NCBI RefSeq assembly: GCF_029868745.1
Contig: NZ_JARWOP010000293.1
Location: 1-62,856, forward strand
From: Nocardia wallacei
GTDB lineage: Bacteria > Actinomycetota > Actinomycetes > Mycobacteriales > Mycobacteriaceae
Reading direction: 5' to 3'
Length of the DNA: 62,856 nucleotides
The position numbers were made by a program, and so were the translations under genes. Below the pieces are notes generated by a model that ran no database searches, was not told the DNA's origin, and saw nothing but the letters and a program-made list of their open reading frames with translations. Below are positions 41,398-49,508 of the stretch, in pieces (the stretch's first letter is position 1; each line of letters starts with the position of its first letter).

Positions 41398-44220
41398 CTA
41401 TTCGGCAACGCTCAATCCAACCTGTGGTGTGTAGCGGATGGTTTTGCCAGCGAGGGTCCCCTCGCCGGCCTGGTCAACAGCCAGGACCGGGAGGCGGTAG
41501 ATGACCGGGGAGGATTCCCAGGCAGGCGGGGTGGCCTGCCACAGTTCTTCTTCGGCGTCCGCTGTACTGAACTCCAGAGGTAGCCGCAACGCACAGGTGG
41601 CGACCACGCGGGCGGTCGAATCCTCCGGGGCGACCTCGCGCGGGATGGGGAGGGCGCCGTCCCCGTCGGGCAGCCACGACGGCGTCTGCCATTCCCCGGT
41701 GCCGATGGCTTGGATCAGGACGACTTCGAGGCTGGGGGCGCCGTCGCGTACCTGGCCTTGTCCTTCGGCGGCGTCGTCGGCGTCGCCGACGTTGGCCGAC
41801 AACCAGCCGATGATCGGCTTACCGGGACGGCCGGGGTCAGCGAGCTGATGAGCTGTCGCTCGGTCGGTACGGCGCGCGATGTCGCTGTGCCATTGTTGCC
41901 GGGCCTCGGCCATCGCTGCCTGCCAGCTGTCGGGGCCGATCGGTTCTGGTCCGTAGGCGTCTTGCACCAGTGGTGCGATGTCGTCGGGCAGCGAAACCGT
42001 CGACCCCAGATGAGGCAGCAGGACAGCCGCGGCCCGCAGCAGCGGATACGCCCGGTACACATACCGTGCCGCGGAAGTTTCGAGCGTCGGTGGCGCTGTT
42101 GAGAAGTCCACGCCGGCAAGGTAAGTGCGGGCTTGTCGCAGTTTCGCGGGGCGCTGCGATTGGCCGTCGCCGCGCTGGTGGCGATGCAGCCGCCCCATGC
42201 GTTGCAGGATCAGATCGATGGGCGCGAGGTCGGTGATCAGGACATCGAAGTCGACGTCCAGGGACTGCTCGACCACCTGGGAGGCGACCACGATCCGCCG
42301 CCGCAGCCGCTGTGGCAGGCCGCTGTCGCGGCCGAAATCCTCCAGCAGTTCGGCGTCCTTGCGTGCCCGGTCCGCGGCGATGAATCGGGCGTGGGTCACG
42401 GTCACCTCGCCGGGAAACTCCGCCTCCAATCTCTCGGCGGTCGCGAGCACGCGGCGCACGGTGTTGCGGACCACCAGCGCGCAACCGCCCTCGGACAGTT
42501 GGTCCTTCAGTACGGCGGTGAGTTCATCGAGGTCGTCATCGACCGCTCCGCCCAGCGCCTGTACCACGACGCTGGTCGTGCGGCCGGAAGGCTCGATGAC
42601 CCGGCTGCCGACCTCGCCGCCCGCTGTCCACGACAGCAACGGATATCCCACATCCACCGCCACCGGCGCCGGTGCTGCGCCGAGGCGTCCGCGTTGATAC
42701 GCCTGCAGCAGCTCGGCGCGGCGATCTGCCGGCAGCGTCGCCGAGAGCGCGATCACCGGCACCCGGTACGCGCCCAGCCACGTCAACGCCTTCAACAGAT
42801 AGGAGTTCATGTAGGCGTCGTAGGCGTGGACCTCGTCGAGGATCACCACCTTGCCCGCCAACCCGAGGTGCCGCAGCATCACATGCCGCGCTTTCAACGC
42901 CGCGAACAACAACTGGTCGATCGTGCCGACGACGAAATTCGCCAACGGCGCCTTCTTCCGTCCCGCCAGCCACGCATGCGCGACCACCGCGTGTCGCCCC
43001 CGACGCCGCGGATTCGCGGAATCTTCTTCGTCGCAACCGATTCCGGTCCGCGGCAACCAGCCTTCGCGTACCAGTCCGTCGAACTCCCGGTGCAGCCGGG
43101 CTTTTCCGTGGCTGAGGGTCACCGCGCCCACCTGCTGGCCGTCAGCGCCCATCGCGTCCAGCCACGCCAGCACGCGATCGAACATCGCGTTCGTCGTTGC
43201 CTGCGTCGGCAACGCCACCTGCACACCCCCCGCACCCCACCGGGCAGCCATCAACTCCGCCGCCGCCAACGCCGCCTCGGTCTTCCCCTCCCCCATCGGC
43301 GCCTCCACCACCAGCAGCCCCGGCTCCGCCATCTCCTCCACGGCCTCACACGCCGCCACCTGCACCGGACGCACCACACTGCCTTCCGGCAACCGGAAAC
43401 GCGACGCAAACAACTGCGCCACAGACACATTCACCGAATCCGGCCGCCACGGGCCCGGAAGAGACAACCGCCGCAACCCACGCACGGCCCGACCCTCACC
43501 GTCGCCGTCATTCACTGCGGGCAGCGCGCCGGGCAGGAACGGCAGCAACTCCTCACTGCTCGCGATCCAATCCGCCATGATCACCGCGCCGGTCGCCACG
43601 ACCTGAAAACCGGGCGACAGCTTGACATCTCGCCACCGATCGAGAAACCCCGCCGCACCCGTGCGCGTCGCGACACGATCAGCCAGCTCCCACTGCACCG
43701 ACCGCCACAACCCCTGCCCGAACAAATAGGGATACACCTGCGCCGTATCAGCCGGGTCCGACTCCAACGGCACACCGTGATGCCCGCCCACCACCACACC
43801 CCACGACCGCGCCGCCGACCGGCGCCACCCCCGCTCACCCAGCCACGCCACCAGCAAATGATGCCCAGTCACGGTGTGATGGGCCTGATCCCGGTCCGGC
43901 AACTCACGCTTACCCGTCGGCATACTCAACCCGAACTCGCGCATCCGCTGCGCCAGCAAATCGTGCTGCACCGCGAATGCCGGAGTCGCCTTACCCAGAT
44001 CATGAACCCCCGCCAGAAACCGCAACGCCGCCCGCGCAGCCACCACATCACCCCCGAAATCCCGCGCCAGCAACTCCACCACCGACCCCGGCAACCACCG
44101 ATCGAACAACCACCCCGCCACATCCGCCGCATCATCCATGTGCTGCCACAAAGGAAGCCAATCCCCATCGCCATTCGGCGACTTCGCCCACACCGAACGC
44201 GCAGCGCCACTCAACCCCAC
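41398..44220 (-). CDS. cas3: CRISPR-associated helicase-nuclease Cas3 (type I-E)
   Basis: 940 residues. I chose the GTG six bases after GGGAGGGGG; a TTG two codons earlier is possible. An HD nuclease domain is first (FLAGVHDLGKATPAFAVQHD; AHHTVTGHHLLVAWLGERGW; GGHHGVPLES). Then the SF2 helicase: APMGEGKTEAALAAAELMAA (motif I), ILDEVHAYDAYM (DEVH, motif II), VIALSATLPADRR (motif III) and, in the second RecA lobe, QRMGRLHRHQRGDG. Cas3 is recruited by Cascade and degrades the non-target strand. Domain order and length are normal. Confidence 0.96.
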   Translation of the reverse strand: MGLSGAARSVWAKSPNGDGDWLPLWQHMDDAADVAGWLFDRWLPGSVVELLARDFGGDVVAARAALRFLAGVHDLGKATPAFAVQHDLLAQRMREFGLSMPTGKRELPDRDQAHHTVTGHHLLVAWLGERGWRRSAARSWGVVVGGHHGVPLESDPADTAQVYPYLFGQGLWRSVQWELADRVATRTGAAGFLDRWRDVKLSPGFQVVATGAVIMADWIASSEELLPFLPGALPAVNDGDGEGRAVRGLRRLSLPGPWRPDSVNVSVAQLFASRFRLPEGSVVRPVQVAACEAVEEMAEPGLLVVEAPMGEGKTEAALAAAELMAARWGAGGVQVALPTQATTNAMFDRVLAWLDAMGADGQQVGAVTLSHGKARLHREFDGLVREGWLPRTGIGCDEEDSANPRRRGRHAVVAHAWLAGRKKAPLANFVVGTIDQLLFAALKARHVMLRHLGLAGKVVILDEVHAYDAYMNSYLLKALTWLGAYRVPVIALSATLPADRRAELLQAYQRGRLGAAPAPVAVDVGYPLLSWTAGGEVGSRVIEPSGRTTSVVVQALGGAVDDDLDELTAVLKDQLSEGGCALVVRNTVRRVLATAERLEAEFPGEVTVTHARFIAADRARKDAELLEDFGRDSGLPQRLRRRIVVASQVVEQSLDVDFDVLITDLAPIDLILQRMGRLHRHQRGDGQSQRPAKLRQARTYLAGVDFSTAPPTLETSAARYVYRAYPLLRAAAVLLPHLGSTVSLPDDIAPLVQDAYGPEPIGPDSWQAAMAEARQQWHSDIARRTDRATAHQLADPGRPGKPIIGWLSANVGDADDAAEGQGQVRDGAPSLEVVLIQAIGTGEWQTPSWLPDGDGALPIPREVAPEDSTARVVATCALRLPLEFSTADAEEELWQATPPAWESSPVIYRLPVLAVDQAGEGTLAGKTIRYTPQVGLSVAE

Positions 44221-44530
44221 AAGCAACCCCCTCCCGATGCCGACGCAGATCAGCAGAATGCCCGAACTATCGCACGACCCACCGACACGTTACAGACGAC
44301 ACGACACCTGACTGCCGCCAAATCGCTACGACAGCAACATTTTTCGATCTTGATAGCGGACTGATCCCTGACACAAAACTTGCAGCCGCCAACGAGCCCA
44401 CATGCGCATGGACCCAGCTGCCATGACTGCGCGAGAGCACCTACGGGCCAGCGATTACCGCGACCACACCACGAAACGCCTCCGCTCCCACCGGCGGTCC
44501 ACTCGCCTCGCGAGGCATCCTGTATCGCCG
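44221..44530. other. cas3 upstream region
   Basis: 310 bp between the cas3 start and the trailer end of array 2. It has an AT-rich portion near 44330-44375 (GACAGCAACATTTTTCGATC) where the cas3 promoter may lie. No gene supported. Confidence 0.45.
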
Positions 44531-44801
44531 GGGTTCACCCCCCGGCCTCAGCGAGCACCGCGTGGCAGCAGGCCCATCCAGCAAGTCGTCGCATCATCCC
44601 CGCGTGCGCGGGAGCACCCTTGAGCAGGTCGTTCATCAGCGCGGCAACCTCGGATCATCCCCGCGTGCGCGGGGAGCACGACGGCGATGGGATCGGACAC
44701 GGGGTTACCTCCGGATCATCCCCGCGTGCGCGGGGAGCACCACCAAGCGTGAACTGGACGACTTGGTGGACACGGATCATCCCCGCGTGCGCGGGGAGCA
44801 C
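44531..44801 (-). CRISPR. type I-E CRISPR array 2, trailer-side fragment
   Basis: Three perfect 28-nt repeats (44652, 44713, 44774) of the array 1 type. To the left are one repeat lacking a G (44591-44617) and a strongly degenerate end repeat (44531-44558, ending GCGAGCAC) at the correct 61-bp period. The spacer after the last repeat is cut after 14 nt by the inserted element. Its remaining 19 nt stand at 47682-47700, just before the first repeat of array 3. So arrays 2 and 3 were one array of 12 repeats. Confidence 0.93.
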
Positions 44802-44815
44802 TCTCCTTTATCTGT

Positions 44816-44873
44816 TGTCGATCGCCAGCGTCGGGGGACCACCGCGTTGCCAGTCGTGGGACCACTGTCGGGA
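44816..44873 (+). repeat. left terminal inverted repeat of the element
   Basis: Begins TGTCGATCGCCAGCGTC and includes GGGGACCACC and TCGTGGGACCACTG. The copy at 47619-47676, inverted, has TGTCGCTTGCCAGCGTT, AGGGACCACC and TCGTGGGACCACTG. Two GGGACCAC units, about 24 bp apart, are conserved, so these are likely protein-binding sites. Confidence 0.85.
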
Positions 44874-45153
44874 GTGCAGAAGTAGAACCAGTTCTCGCGC
44901 GGCTGACTAGCTGACAGCCCCCGCCCGAACGACCCGGAATGCGGCATGAGCGTGCACTGCGGGGGCCAGGCTCCTTCGCGTTCAGCTAAAGCGTCGAGCA
45001 AGCGTGTCTGGGTGGCGGTCATTCCAACGGCAACCCGCATAGCGATGGCGATGCCGCGGCCTGCCCGATGCGAACATGACCGGCGTGCCGAGGTAAGGAT
45101 TCCCATGTCGCGTGAGACGATGTCGTGTTCGTTTGCCGCCGAAGGAGTTATCC

Positions 45154-45663
45154 GTGCCGACCTTGACGCCAGCTGATCAGGTTGGCCTGCACATCTCCAC
45201 CCTGAAGAGTGCGCAGTTGCAGATCTACAGTAGCAGTGGCAGCCGTCACCCTTTCCCCCTAGCGGTCCTGATCAAGCAGGTAGTCTCAGACAGACTGATC
45301 CTGGCAGGGGATCGTCTCAGGGACGGTGATCGACTAATTCTTGGTAGGAACTATCGATCGGCGATCAGTCGGCACTACTACGCGATGTACCATGCAGCCC
45401 GAGCAGTTGTGTTCGCCGAGGAAAAGGGTGACGACTACGAGAAACATAGCGTCTTGCCTCGGCACTTACCGCCGAGTATGTCAAACGTAAGTCAATACGA
45501 GAACGAGTTGACCGACGCCAGACTGCTTCGTAATCAAGCCGATTACGATATCTACCCAGTAAATGAAGCGGGCTGGGAAGTCGAAGCTCGCTCCCTGGCG
45601 GTTACGGCCGCTCAGTTCGTCAACGCGTTCGAACACTTCGCACTCACGAATGGACATGTTTAA
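45154..45663 (+). CDS. HEPN-domain protein, putative RNase or toxin subunit
   Basis: 169 residues from a GTG after AAGGAGTTATCC. The HEPN fold (PF05168-like) is evident: NYRSAISRHYYAMYHAARAV, then the charged EKGDDYEKHSVLPRHL and LLRNQADYDIYPVNEAGWEV followed by a final helix AAQFVNAFEHFAL. RNQADYD stands where toxic HEPN proteins have the Rx4-6H active site; the His is Asp, so RNase activity is uncertain. A 1-bp overlap (TAATG) couples it to the ATPase gene. It differs from the flanks in lower GC. Confidence 0.82.
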   Translation: MPTLTPADQVGLHISTLKSAQLQIYSSSGSRHPFPLAVLIKQVVSDRLILAGDRLRDGDRLILGRNYRSAISRHYYAMYHAARAVVFAEEKGDDYEKHSVLPRHLPPSMSNVSQYENELTDARLLRNQADYDIYPVNEAGWEVEARSLAVTAAQFVNAFEHFALTNGHV

Positions 45664-47342
45664 TGCCAACGCCGGATCCCGCAGATGAAACGCGGCGACT
45701 TCTTCGTGACGCCGATATCGAAGATGAAACGCGGCGACTTCTTCGTGACGCCGATATCGAAGTCATTCGTGTTGACGAACGTAGGTTTCCGGGCGAGCGC
45801 TGGCTCATTGTCTTTGTCCCAATGGAGTCGCTTACGGTTGCCCAGAGTCTGGCTGGCACGATCGAGCAGCACTTGAATAGTCTATTTTCAAATGACTCAA
45901 GTCTATTTACGGTTGTTTTCCGAGTTCCTTCAGATATCGCCCAGAACATAGAAAATGCGGTCGATGGAGGGCGTCTCGCCCGTGAAGACGTGACGCGGTT
46001 AATTCAACTTCTTGAGGCGCGTTCACGAACATCAGACGCTCTACCAAGTTTGTCGTTTGTGGAAGATCCGAGAGTCAGTCTTGCAGCGGTCGTCGCGTCT
46101 CGTCACCATTTGATCTATGGTCGACGCGGCGTAGGAAAGACCACTTTGCTACTAGAAGCGAAGCGCATTGCGGAAAATTCGGGACATATTTCAGTGTGGA
46201 TCAACGCTCACGTCCTTCGTCGGCTTGACGCAACTCGCAGCTTTATAGAGGTTGCGGCCTCAGTATTAGAGGCGCTGATTAACCATGGAGGATCGTCGAA
46301 TTCTCCCGCATTTCAAGATCTAAGCAATTTGCGATCGAAGCTGCGAGAACTAAGCGGTGAGTCGCTAACTGCTGGCGACATTGCTGGAGCTATTCCTAGC
46401 ATCAACCGGGGGTTGCGCAGAGTTCTTGCCTATGATGTGTTGCGCCTGTACCTGTTTGTGGATGACTTTTACCTCTTGCCAGCCGACGTTCAGCCACAAT
46501 TCTTGGATTATGTTTTTGGCATGCTTCGAGATGCTGATGGGTGGATAAAGGTAGCTAGCATTGAACGACTTACTCGACCATTTGAACCCTCGACAAAGAC
46601 AGGTTTGGAAATACCACATGATGCGTCTCGAATAGACCTTGACATTACGTTGGAAGATCCGAGGGCTGCTCAGCATTTTCTTGAGTCAGTGCTAGCTAGC
46701 TACACCGCCACAGCAGGTGTGAAGCAGCCATCTTCAATTGCAAAGCCAGAAGCGCTAAGTCGGTTAGTGATCGCTTCTGGTGGCGTTCCACGCGACTATC
46801 TAAATCTCTTCGCCTCATCGATAGTTGTGGCAAGAGGATCGCGTCCACAAGCAAGGGAGATCGGGCGCGAAGATGTTGCCAAGGCGGCCAACGAATCGTC
46901 TCAGAGCAAAAAGCGAGATCTGGAGCAAGATGTCTCTTCGGAAGCTTCGGGTCTTCTGCTCGCAGCGCTGGAACGGGTATCCAGCTTCGTAAAAGGAGAG
47001 GGATATGCGTACTTCAGGGTTGATATAGCAGAGAATAACCGGTCAGGATATAAACTACTTGCCCAATTGGTAGATCTTCGTTTCATGCACTTGATCCAGT
47101 CAAGCCTCTCCGATCAGAGTAAGGCTGGTGTTAAGTATGAGGCGTACATTCTCGACCTAAGTGAATATGCTGGCGTCAGACTAAAACGAAGCCTCGAGGT
47201 TCTAGACCTTGAGGCAGGAGCCTGGTTCTCAAGACTAACAGGGAAGGCTGGGTCGAAGGAAAAGCTCGTTGGTACTAAATTGCGTGACAAACTGCGTCGT
47301 GCCCCGCTGGTTCATGTGGATGAAGTACTGCTCAACGATTGA
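45663..47342 (+). CDS. P-loop AAA/STAND-like ATPase, partner of the HEPN protein
   Basis: 559 residues. Walker A GRRGVGKTT (153-161), Walker B LYLFVDDFY with Asp-Asp at 267-268, then a sensor-like KVASIERLTRPF. The region from 140 to about 400 matches ORC/Cdc6-like NTPases; the N-terminus may sense a trigger and the C-terminal helical/winged part (SYFRVDI-like, YFRVDIAENNRSGYKLLAQL) may bind partner or DNA. It begins with a 13-residue unit, DETRRLLRDADIE, repeated twice. Base use is much more AT-rich than its surroundings, a clear sign of transfer. Confidence 0.8.
   Translation: MPTPDPADETRRLLRDADIEDETRRLLRDADIEVIRVDERRFPGERWLIVFVPMESLTVAQSLAGTIEQHLNSLFSNDSSLFTVVFRVPSDIAQNIENAVDGGRLAREDVTRLIQLLEARSRTSDALPSLSFVEDPRVSLAAVVASRHHLIYGRRGVGKTTLLLEAKRIAENSGHISVWINAHVLRRLDATRSFIEVAASVLEALINHGGSSNSPAFQDLSNLRSKLRELSGESLTAGDIAGAIPSINRGLRRVLAYDVLRLYLFVDDFYLLPADVQPQFLDYVFGMLRDADGWIKVASIERLTRPFEPSTKTGLEIPHDASRIDLDITLEDPRAAQHFLESVLASYTATAGVKQPSSIAKPEALSRLVIASGGVPRDYLNLFASSIVVARGSRPQAREIGREDVAKAANESSQSKKRDLEQDVSSEASGLLLAALERVSSFVKGEGYAYFRVDIAENNRSGYKLLAQLVDLRFMHLIQSSLSDQSKAGVKYEAYILDLSEYAGVRLKRSLEVLDLEAGAWFSRLTGKAGSKEKLVGTKLRDKLRRAPLVHVDEVLLND
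45684..45761 (+). repeat. 39-bp exact tandem repeat at the 5' end of the ATPase gene
   Basis: Two identical back-to-back 39-bp units (each beginning GATGAAACGCGG and ending GATATCGAA). The length is a multiple of three, so one unit more or less keeps the frame. Recent slipped-strand or replication duplication is likely. It may tune the protein's N-terminus. Confidence 0.9.
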
Positions 47343-47618
47343 AGGTGACTACAGGCCCTACAGACTGGCTGGCTTGGGCCCCAAGCCCTCGTGTGCGGTG
47401 CCGACACGTCGACGTGCCGCGTGCGGCTCTTTTCGCGCGCGTTACGTGTCGCCGCGCGGGCGACGGCGTGGAGCATGCCTTGAATCTGTATAGCGAAATT
47501 CGGTTGCGCCTAAGAAGCGAGCTGCGCGCTCATCGGCCTACTTGCAGTGCCGTCGGCTGCCGCCGCCATGGCTGACCCGCACCAGCAAATCTGGAACACG
47601 TTCGCTCGCCGGATCGCG
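47343..47618. other. right non-coding arm of the element
   Basis: About 280 bp after the ATPase stop, GC-rich again, with the 12-bp palindrome CACGTCGACGTG at 47405-47416. No supported gene. The left arm, 44874-45153, is similar in size and likewise gene-poor, although one minus-strand frame there (TATQTRLLDALAEREGAWPP) is protein-like. Confidence 0.45.
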
Positions 47619-47676
47619 TACTGGCAGTGGTCCCACGATTGGCAATCTGGTGGTCCCTTAACGCTGGCAAGCGACA
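47619..47676 (-). repeat. right terminal inverted repeat of the element
   Basis: Inverted partner of the left end. It ends CGACA next to the TCTGT target duplication. Mismatches to the left end are scattered and mostly transitions, so the ends diverged or were never identical. Functional spacing of the two GGGACCAC units is retained. Confidence 0.85.
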
Positions 47677-47700
47677 TCTGTCCCGAATTCAGATTCTTGC

Positions 47701-48094
47701 GGATCATCCCCGCGTGCGCGGGGAGCACCGTAACGGCGCCGAGGTGATCAACCGGCACGGCGGATCATCCCCGCGTGCGCGGGGAGCACGCGAGCGAATC
47801 CGGCGTCGAAACGTCGATCAGTGGATCATCCCCGCGTGCGCGGGGAGCACCGCTCCGGCGCGCCCGCGATCATCCTCGGCGACGGATCATCCCCGCGTGC
47901 GCGGGGAGCACGCCCGCACCACCGCGCGGGCCTGCCGCGACCACGGATCATCCCCGCGTGCGCGGGGAGCACTACCGCACCAGCGGCGCAAGCGGCACCG
48001 AGGTCGGATCATCCCCGCGTGCGCGGGGAGCACGATGCCAGCGCCGGGCGCTCGGGGGCAGCGGTCGGATCATCCCCGCGTGCGCGGGGAGCAC
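47701..48094 (-). CRISPR. type I-E CRISPR array 3, leader-side fragment of the split array
   Basis: Seven perfect repeats at an exact 61-bp period (47701, 47762, 47823, 47884, 47945, 48006, 48067), identical to array 1 repeats. It is the leader-proximal part of the array whose trailer part is array 2. All seven are free of mutations, as expected for younger repeats. Confidence 0.96.
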
Positions 48095-48170
48095 ACTTGC
48101 TGATCTGGCGTGTTATCGCGACACGCCCGGGAATCGATTCGGTTTGCTCACGCTTTGAATCGTGTCCAGG
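48095..48170 (-). promoter_or_regulatory. leader of the split array
   Basis: Starts ACTTGCTGATCTGG at the repeat edge and continues TATCGCGACACGCCCGGGAA and TCGGTTTGCTCACG. Nearly the same words occur after array 4 (TACCGCGACACGCCCGGGAA, CACTTTGCTCACG), so this is a conserved leader able to receive new spacers. Array 1 keeps only the first part. Confidence 0.8.
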
Positions 48171-48216
48171 CTGCCTGCCGCGTGCTCTCGTTGTCGTACT
48201 GTAGCGACGGGTTTGT

Positions 48217-48654
48217 CTACCGTCGCAGCCATTCGTTTCCGTTCATCTTTTCGAAGTAGGCGTCGTCGGCAGCCTGGATCTCGTCCTCGGTCAAAGCACG
48301 GGGTTGCTGCGTAACCCGGTCGTGCTGGTTGAGCGTTGCCCGGATAGCGGTGAGGCCGGCCTGGACACGGTCGTCTGCGGTGAGGGGGCGCACGGCGTGG
48401 GCGGATTTTCTGGCGGCGTCCTTCTCTGCGGCGGCCGTGGCCTCGAGGATGAGTTGGCTGAGCTGGCTACCGGACCTTGTAGTGTTCGGCGGGAGTGTGA
48501 GGTCGCGCAGGTGTCCGGCGGAGTCGACGGTGGCGACGATCGTGCCGTTGGCGGCGGTACCTGTGCCGCGGACCTTCTTCAGCTTCGCTTGGACGCGTGC
48601 GGCTTTCGCCTGAACTTCGGCGAGACCCGCGTCGACGTCGGGGTATTCACTCAT
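48217..48654 (-). CDS. YbaB/EbfC-like protein of the WXG100 cassette
   Basis: 145 residues starting MSEYPDVDAGLAEVQAKAAR, with a helical start, a beta segment GTIVATVDSAGHLRDLTLPP and a final helix with ADDRVQAGLTAIRATLNQ. This is the YbaB-fold arrangement frequently located with ESX/WXG100 toxin genes in Nocardia and Mycobacterium. True YbaB binds DNA, but for these secretion-linked copies the role is unclear. Last gene of the cassette. Confidence 0.7.
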   Translation of the reverse strand: MSEYPDVDAGLAEVQAKAARVQAKLKKVRGTGTAANGTIVATVDSAGHLRDLTLPPNTTRSGSQLSQLILEATAAAEKDAARKSAHAVRPLTADDRVQAGLTAIRATLNQHDRVTQQPRALTEDEIQAADDAYFEKMNGNEWLRR

Positions 48655-48657
48655 TGA

Positions 48658-49080
48658 TCACATCCGGGAATTCGGCAAGGATTTCGGGGCCGCGGCGGCG
48701 GCCAGGTGCAGTGCAGGATGTCGAGGACAATTTTGGCGGGGAACAGGCCGTACCGGTCGATGGTCGTGTCCGGGTGGGGTCGGCGCCTCGTGCTCGCAGC
48801 ACGCGGATTGTTCCTGCGGGCTTCCCATTCTGGTGACCGCCGCCCAGTACATCGCTGGATGGCCTTTCTCGGTTGAGGCGTCGAGGTCGGTGCCGGCGTC
48901 GAGCAGTTGTGTGACGACTTCGGGTACGGCTGCCTGGGAGTCGAAATGCAGCGGAGTCCAGCGGCTGTGGTCGGTGAGGGTGACGTCTTCGGTGTCGAGC
49001 CGTCTGTTGACGGCCGTCGGTTCGCCGTCGCGGGCTGCGTAATGCAGTGCGGTGCGGCCGGATTCGTCGAGTCTGGTCAT
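48658..49080 (-). pseudogene. frameshifted ankyrin-repeat protein, second immunity-like copy
   Basis: It starts intact, with MTRLDESGRTALHYAARDGE and RWTPLHFDSQAAVPEVVTQL, parallel to the intact neighbour. After WAAVTRMGSP the frame is lost: homology continues in another frame (TIRVLRARGADPTR) and a third (TTIDRYGLFPAKIVLDIL). Two or more single-base shifts are required. It is either a decayed duplicate or sequencing error. The start overlaps the stop of the intact copy in ATGA. Confidence 0.7.
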
Positions 49081-49508
49081 GACGGTTCCTGGTCGAGGAG
49101 GTCGGCGAACTCGGCGCGGATCTCGGGTGCGGTGCCCGATTGGCTGATGAAGTACAGCGGGCTTTCGGGCGGGAAGTAGTCGTCCTTGATCGTCTTGCGG
49201 CTCGGGTCTGCTCCCCGGGCGCGTAGCACACGGATCGTCTGGACCGGGTCACCACTGCGGGCGACGGCGGCCCAGTAGATCGCGGGCATGCCCTTCTCGG
49301 TGACCGCGTCGATGTCTGCTCCGGCGTCGAGCAGGCGTTCCACCACCGGCGCGGCGGCCGAACGAGCGGCGAAGTGCAACGGTGTCCAGCCCTCGGCATC
49401 AGCGAGGTTGACATCTTCGGTGTTCAGTAGCCGTTCCACGGCGGCCAAGTCGCCGTCGACCGCGGCGTAATGCAGTGGTGAGCGGCCGAATTCGTCCAGT
49501 TCGCTCAT
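49077..49508 (-). CDS. ankyrin-repeat protein, putative immunity protein
   Basis: 143 residues. Three ankyrin repeats: GRSPLHYAAVDGDLAAVERL, GWTPLHFAARSAAAPVVERL and GMPAIYWAAVARSGDPVQTI, followed by an irregular C-terminal unit. Ankyrin proteins are known immunity proteins of polymorphic nuclease toxins. It stands immediately after the toxin (0 bp gap), the standard place. Inference: it binds and blocks the GH-E nuclease. Confidence 0.78.
   Translation of the reverse strand: MSELDEFGRSPLHYAAVDGDLAAVERLLNTEDVNLADAEGWTPLHFAARSAAAPVVERLLDAGADIDAVTEKGMPAIYWAAVARSGDPVQTIRVLRARGADPSRKTIKDDYFPPESPLYFISQSGTAPEIRAEFADLLDQEPS

Larger units (their letters stand above)
44816..47676. mobile_element. 2861-bp TIR element inserted in a CRISPR spacer, cargo HEPN + ATPase
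   Basis: Ends are TGTCG...CGACA. The terminal inverted repeats match at 44 of 55 aligned positions by hand. The 5-bp TCTGT is present both immediately left (44811-44815) and right (47677-47681), a target duplication. Removing the element and one TCTGT restores a 33-nt spacer and the 61-bp period. Each end carries GGGACCAC twice, like repeated transposase sites. TG/CA ends plus a 5-bp duplication recall the Tn7/Tn5053/Mu superfamily (inference). No transposase is present, so it moved in trans. Confidence 0.88.

Noticed and set aside
42133..44364. 743-codon plus-strand frame opposite cas3
   Set aside because: His/Arg/Pro-rich shadow of cas3 caused by high GC at third positions.
44591..44617. 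Treating repeats with one G fewer as a separate repeat type
   Set aside because: The change is confined to a homopolymer run and scattered among perfect repeats, so error or simple decay is the better explanation.
44777..45106. Minus-strand frame over the left arm of the TIR element (TATQTRLLDALAEREGAWPP)
   Set aside because: It looks protein-like for a stretch, but it runs through the terminal repeat into a CRISPR repeat and lacks a firm ribosome site; mentioned only as a possible remnant.
47405..47416. CACGTCGACGTG palindrome as a resolution site of the element
   Set aside because: A 12-bp palindrome alone, without a resolvase gene or repeats, is too weak.
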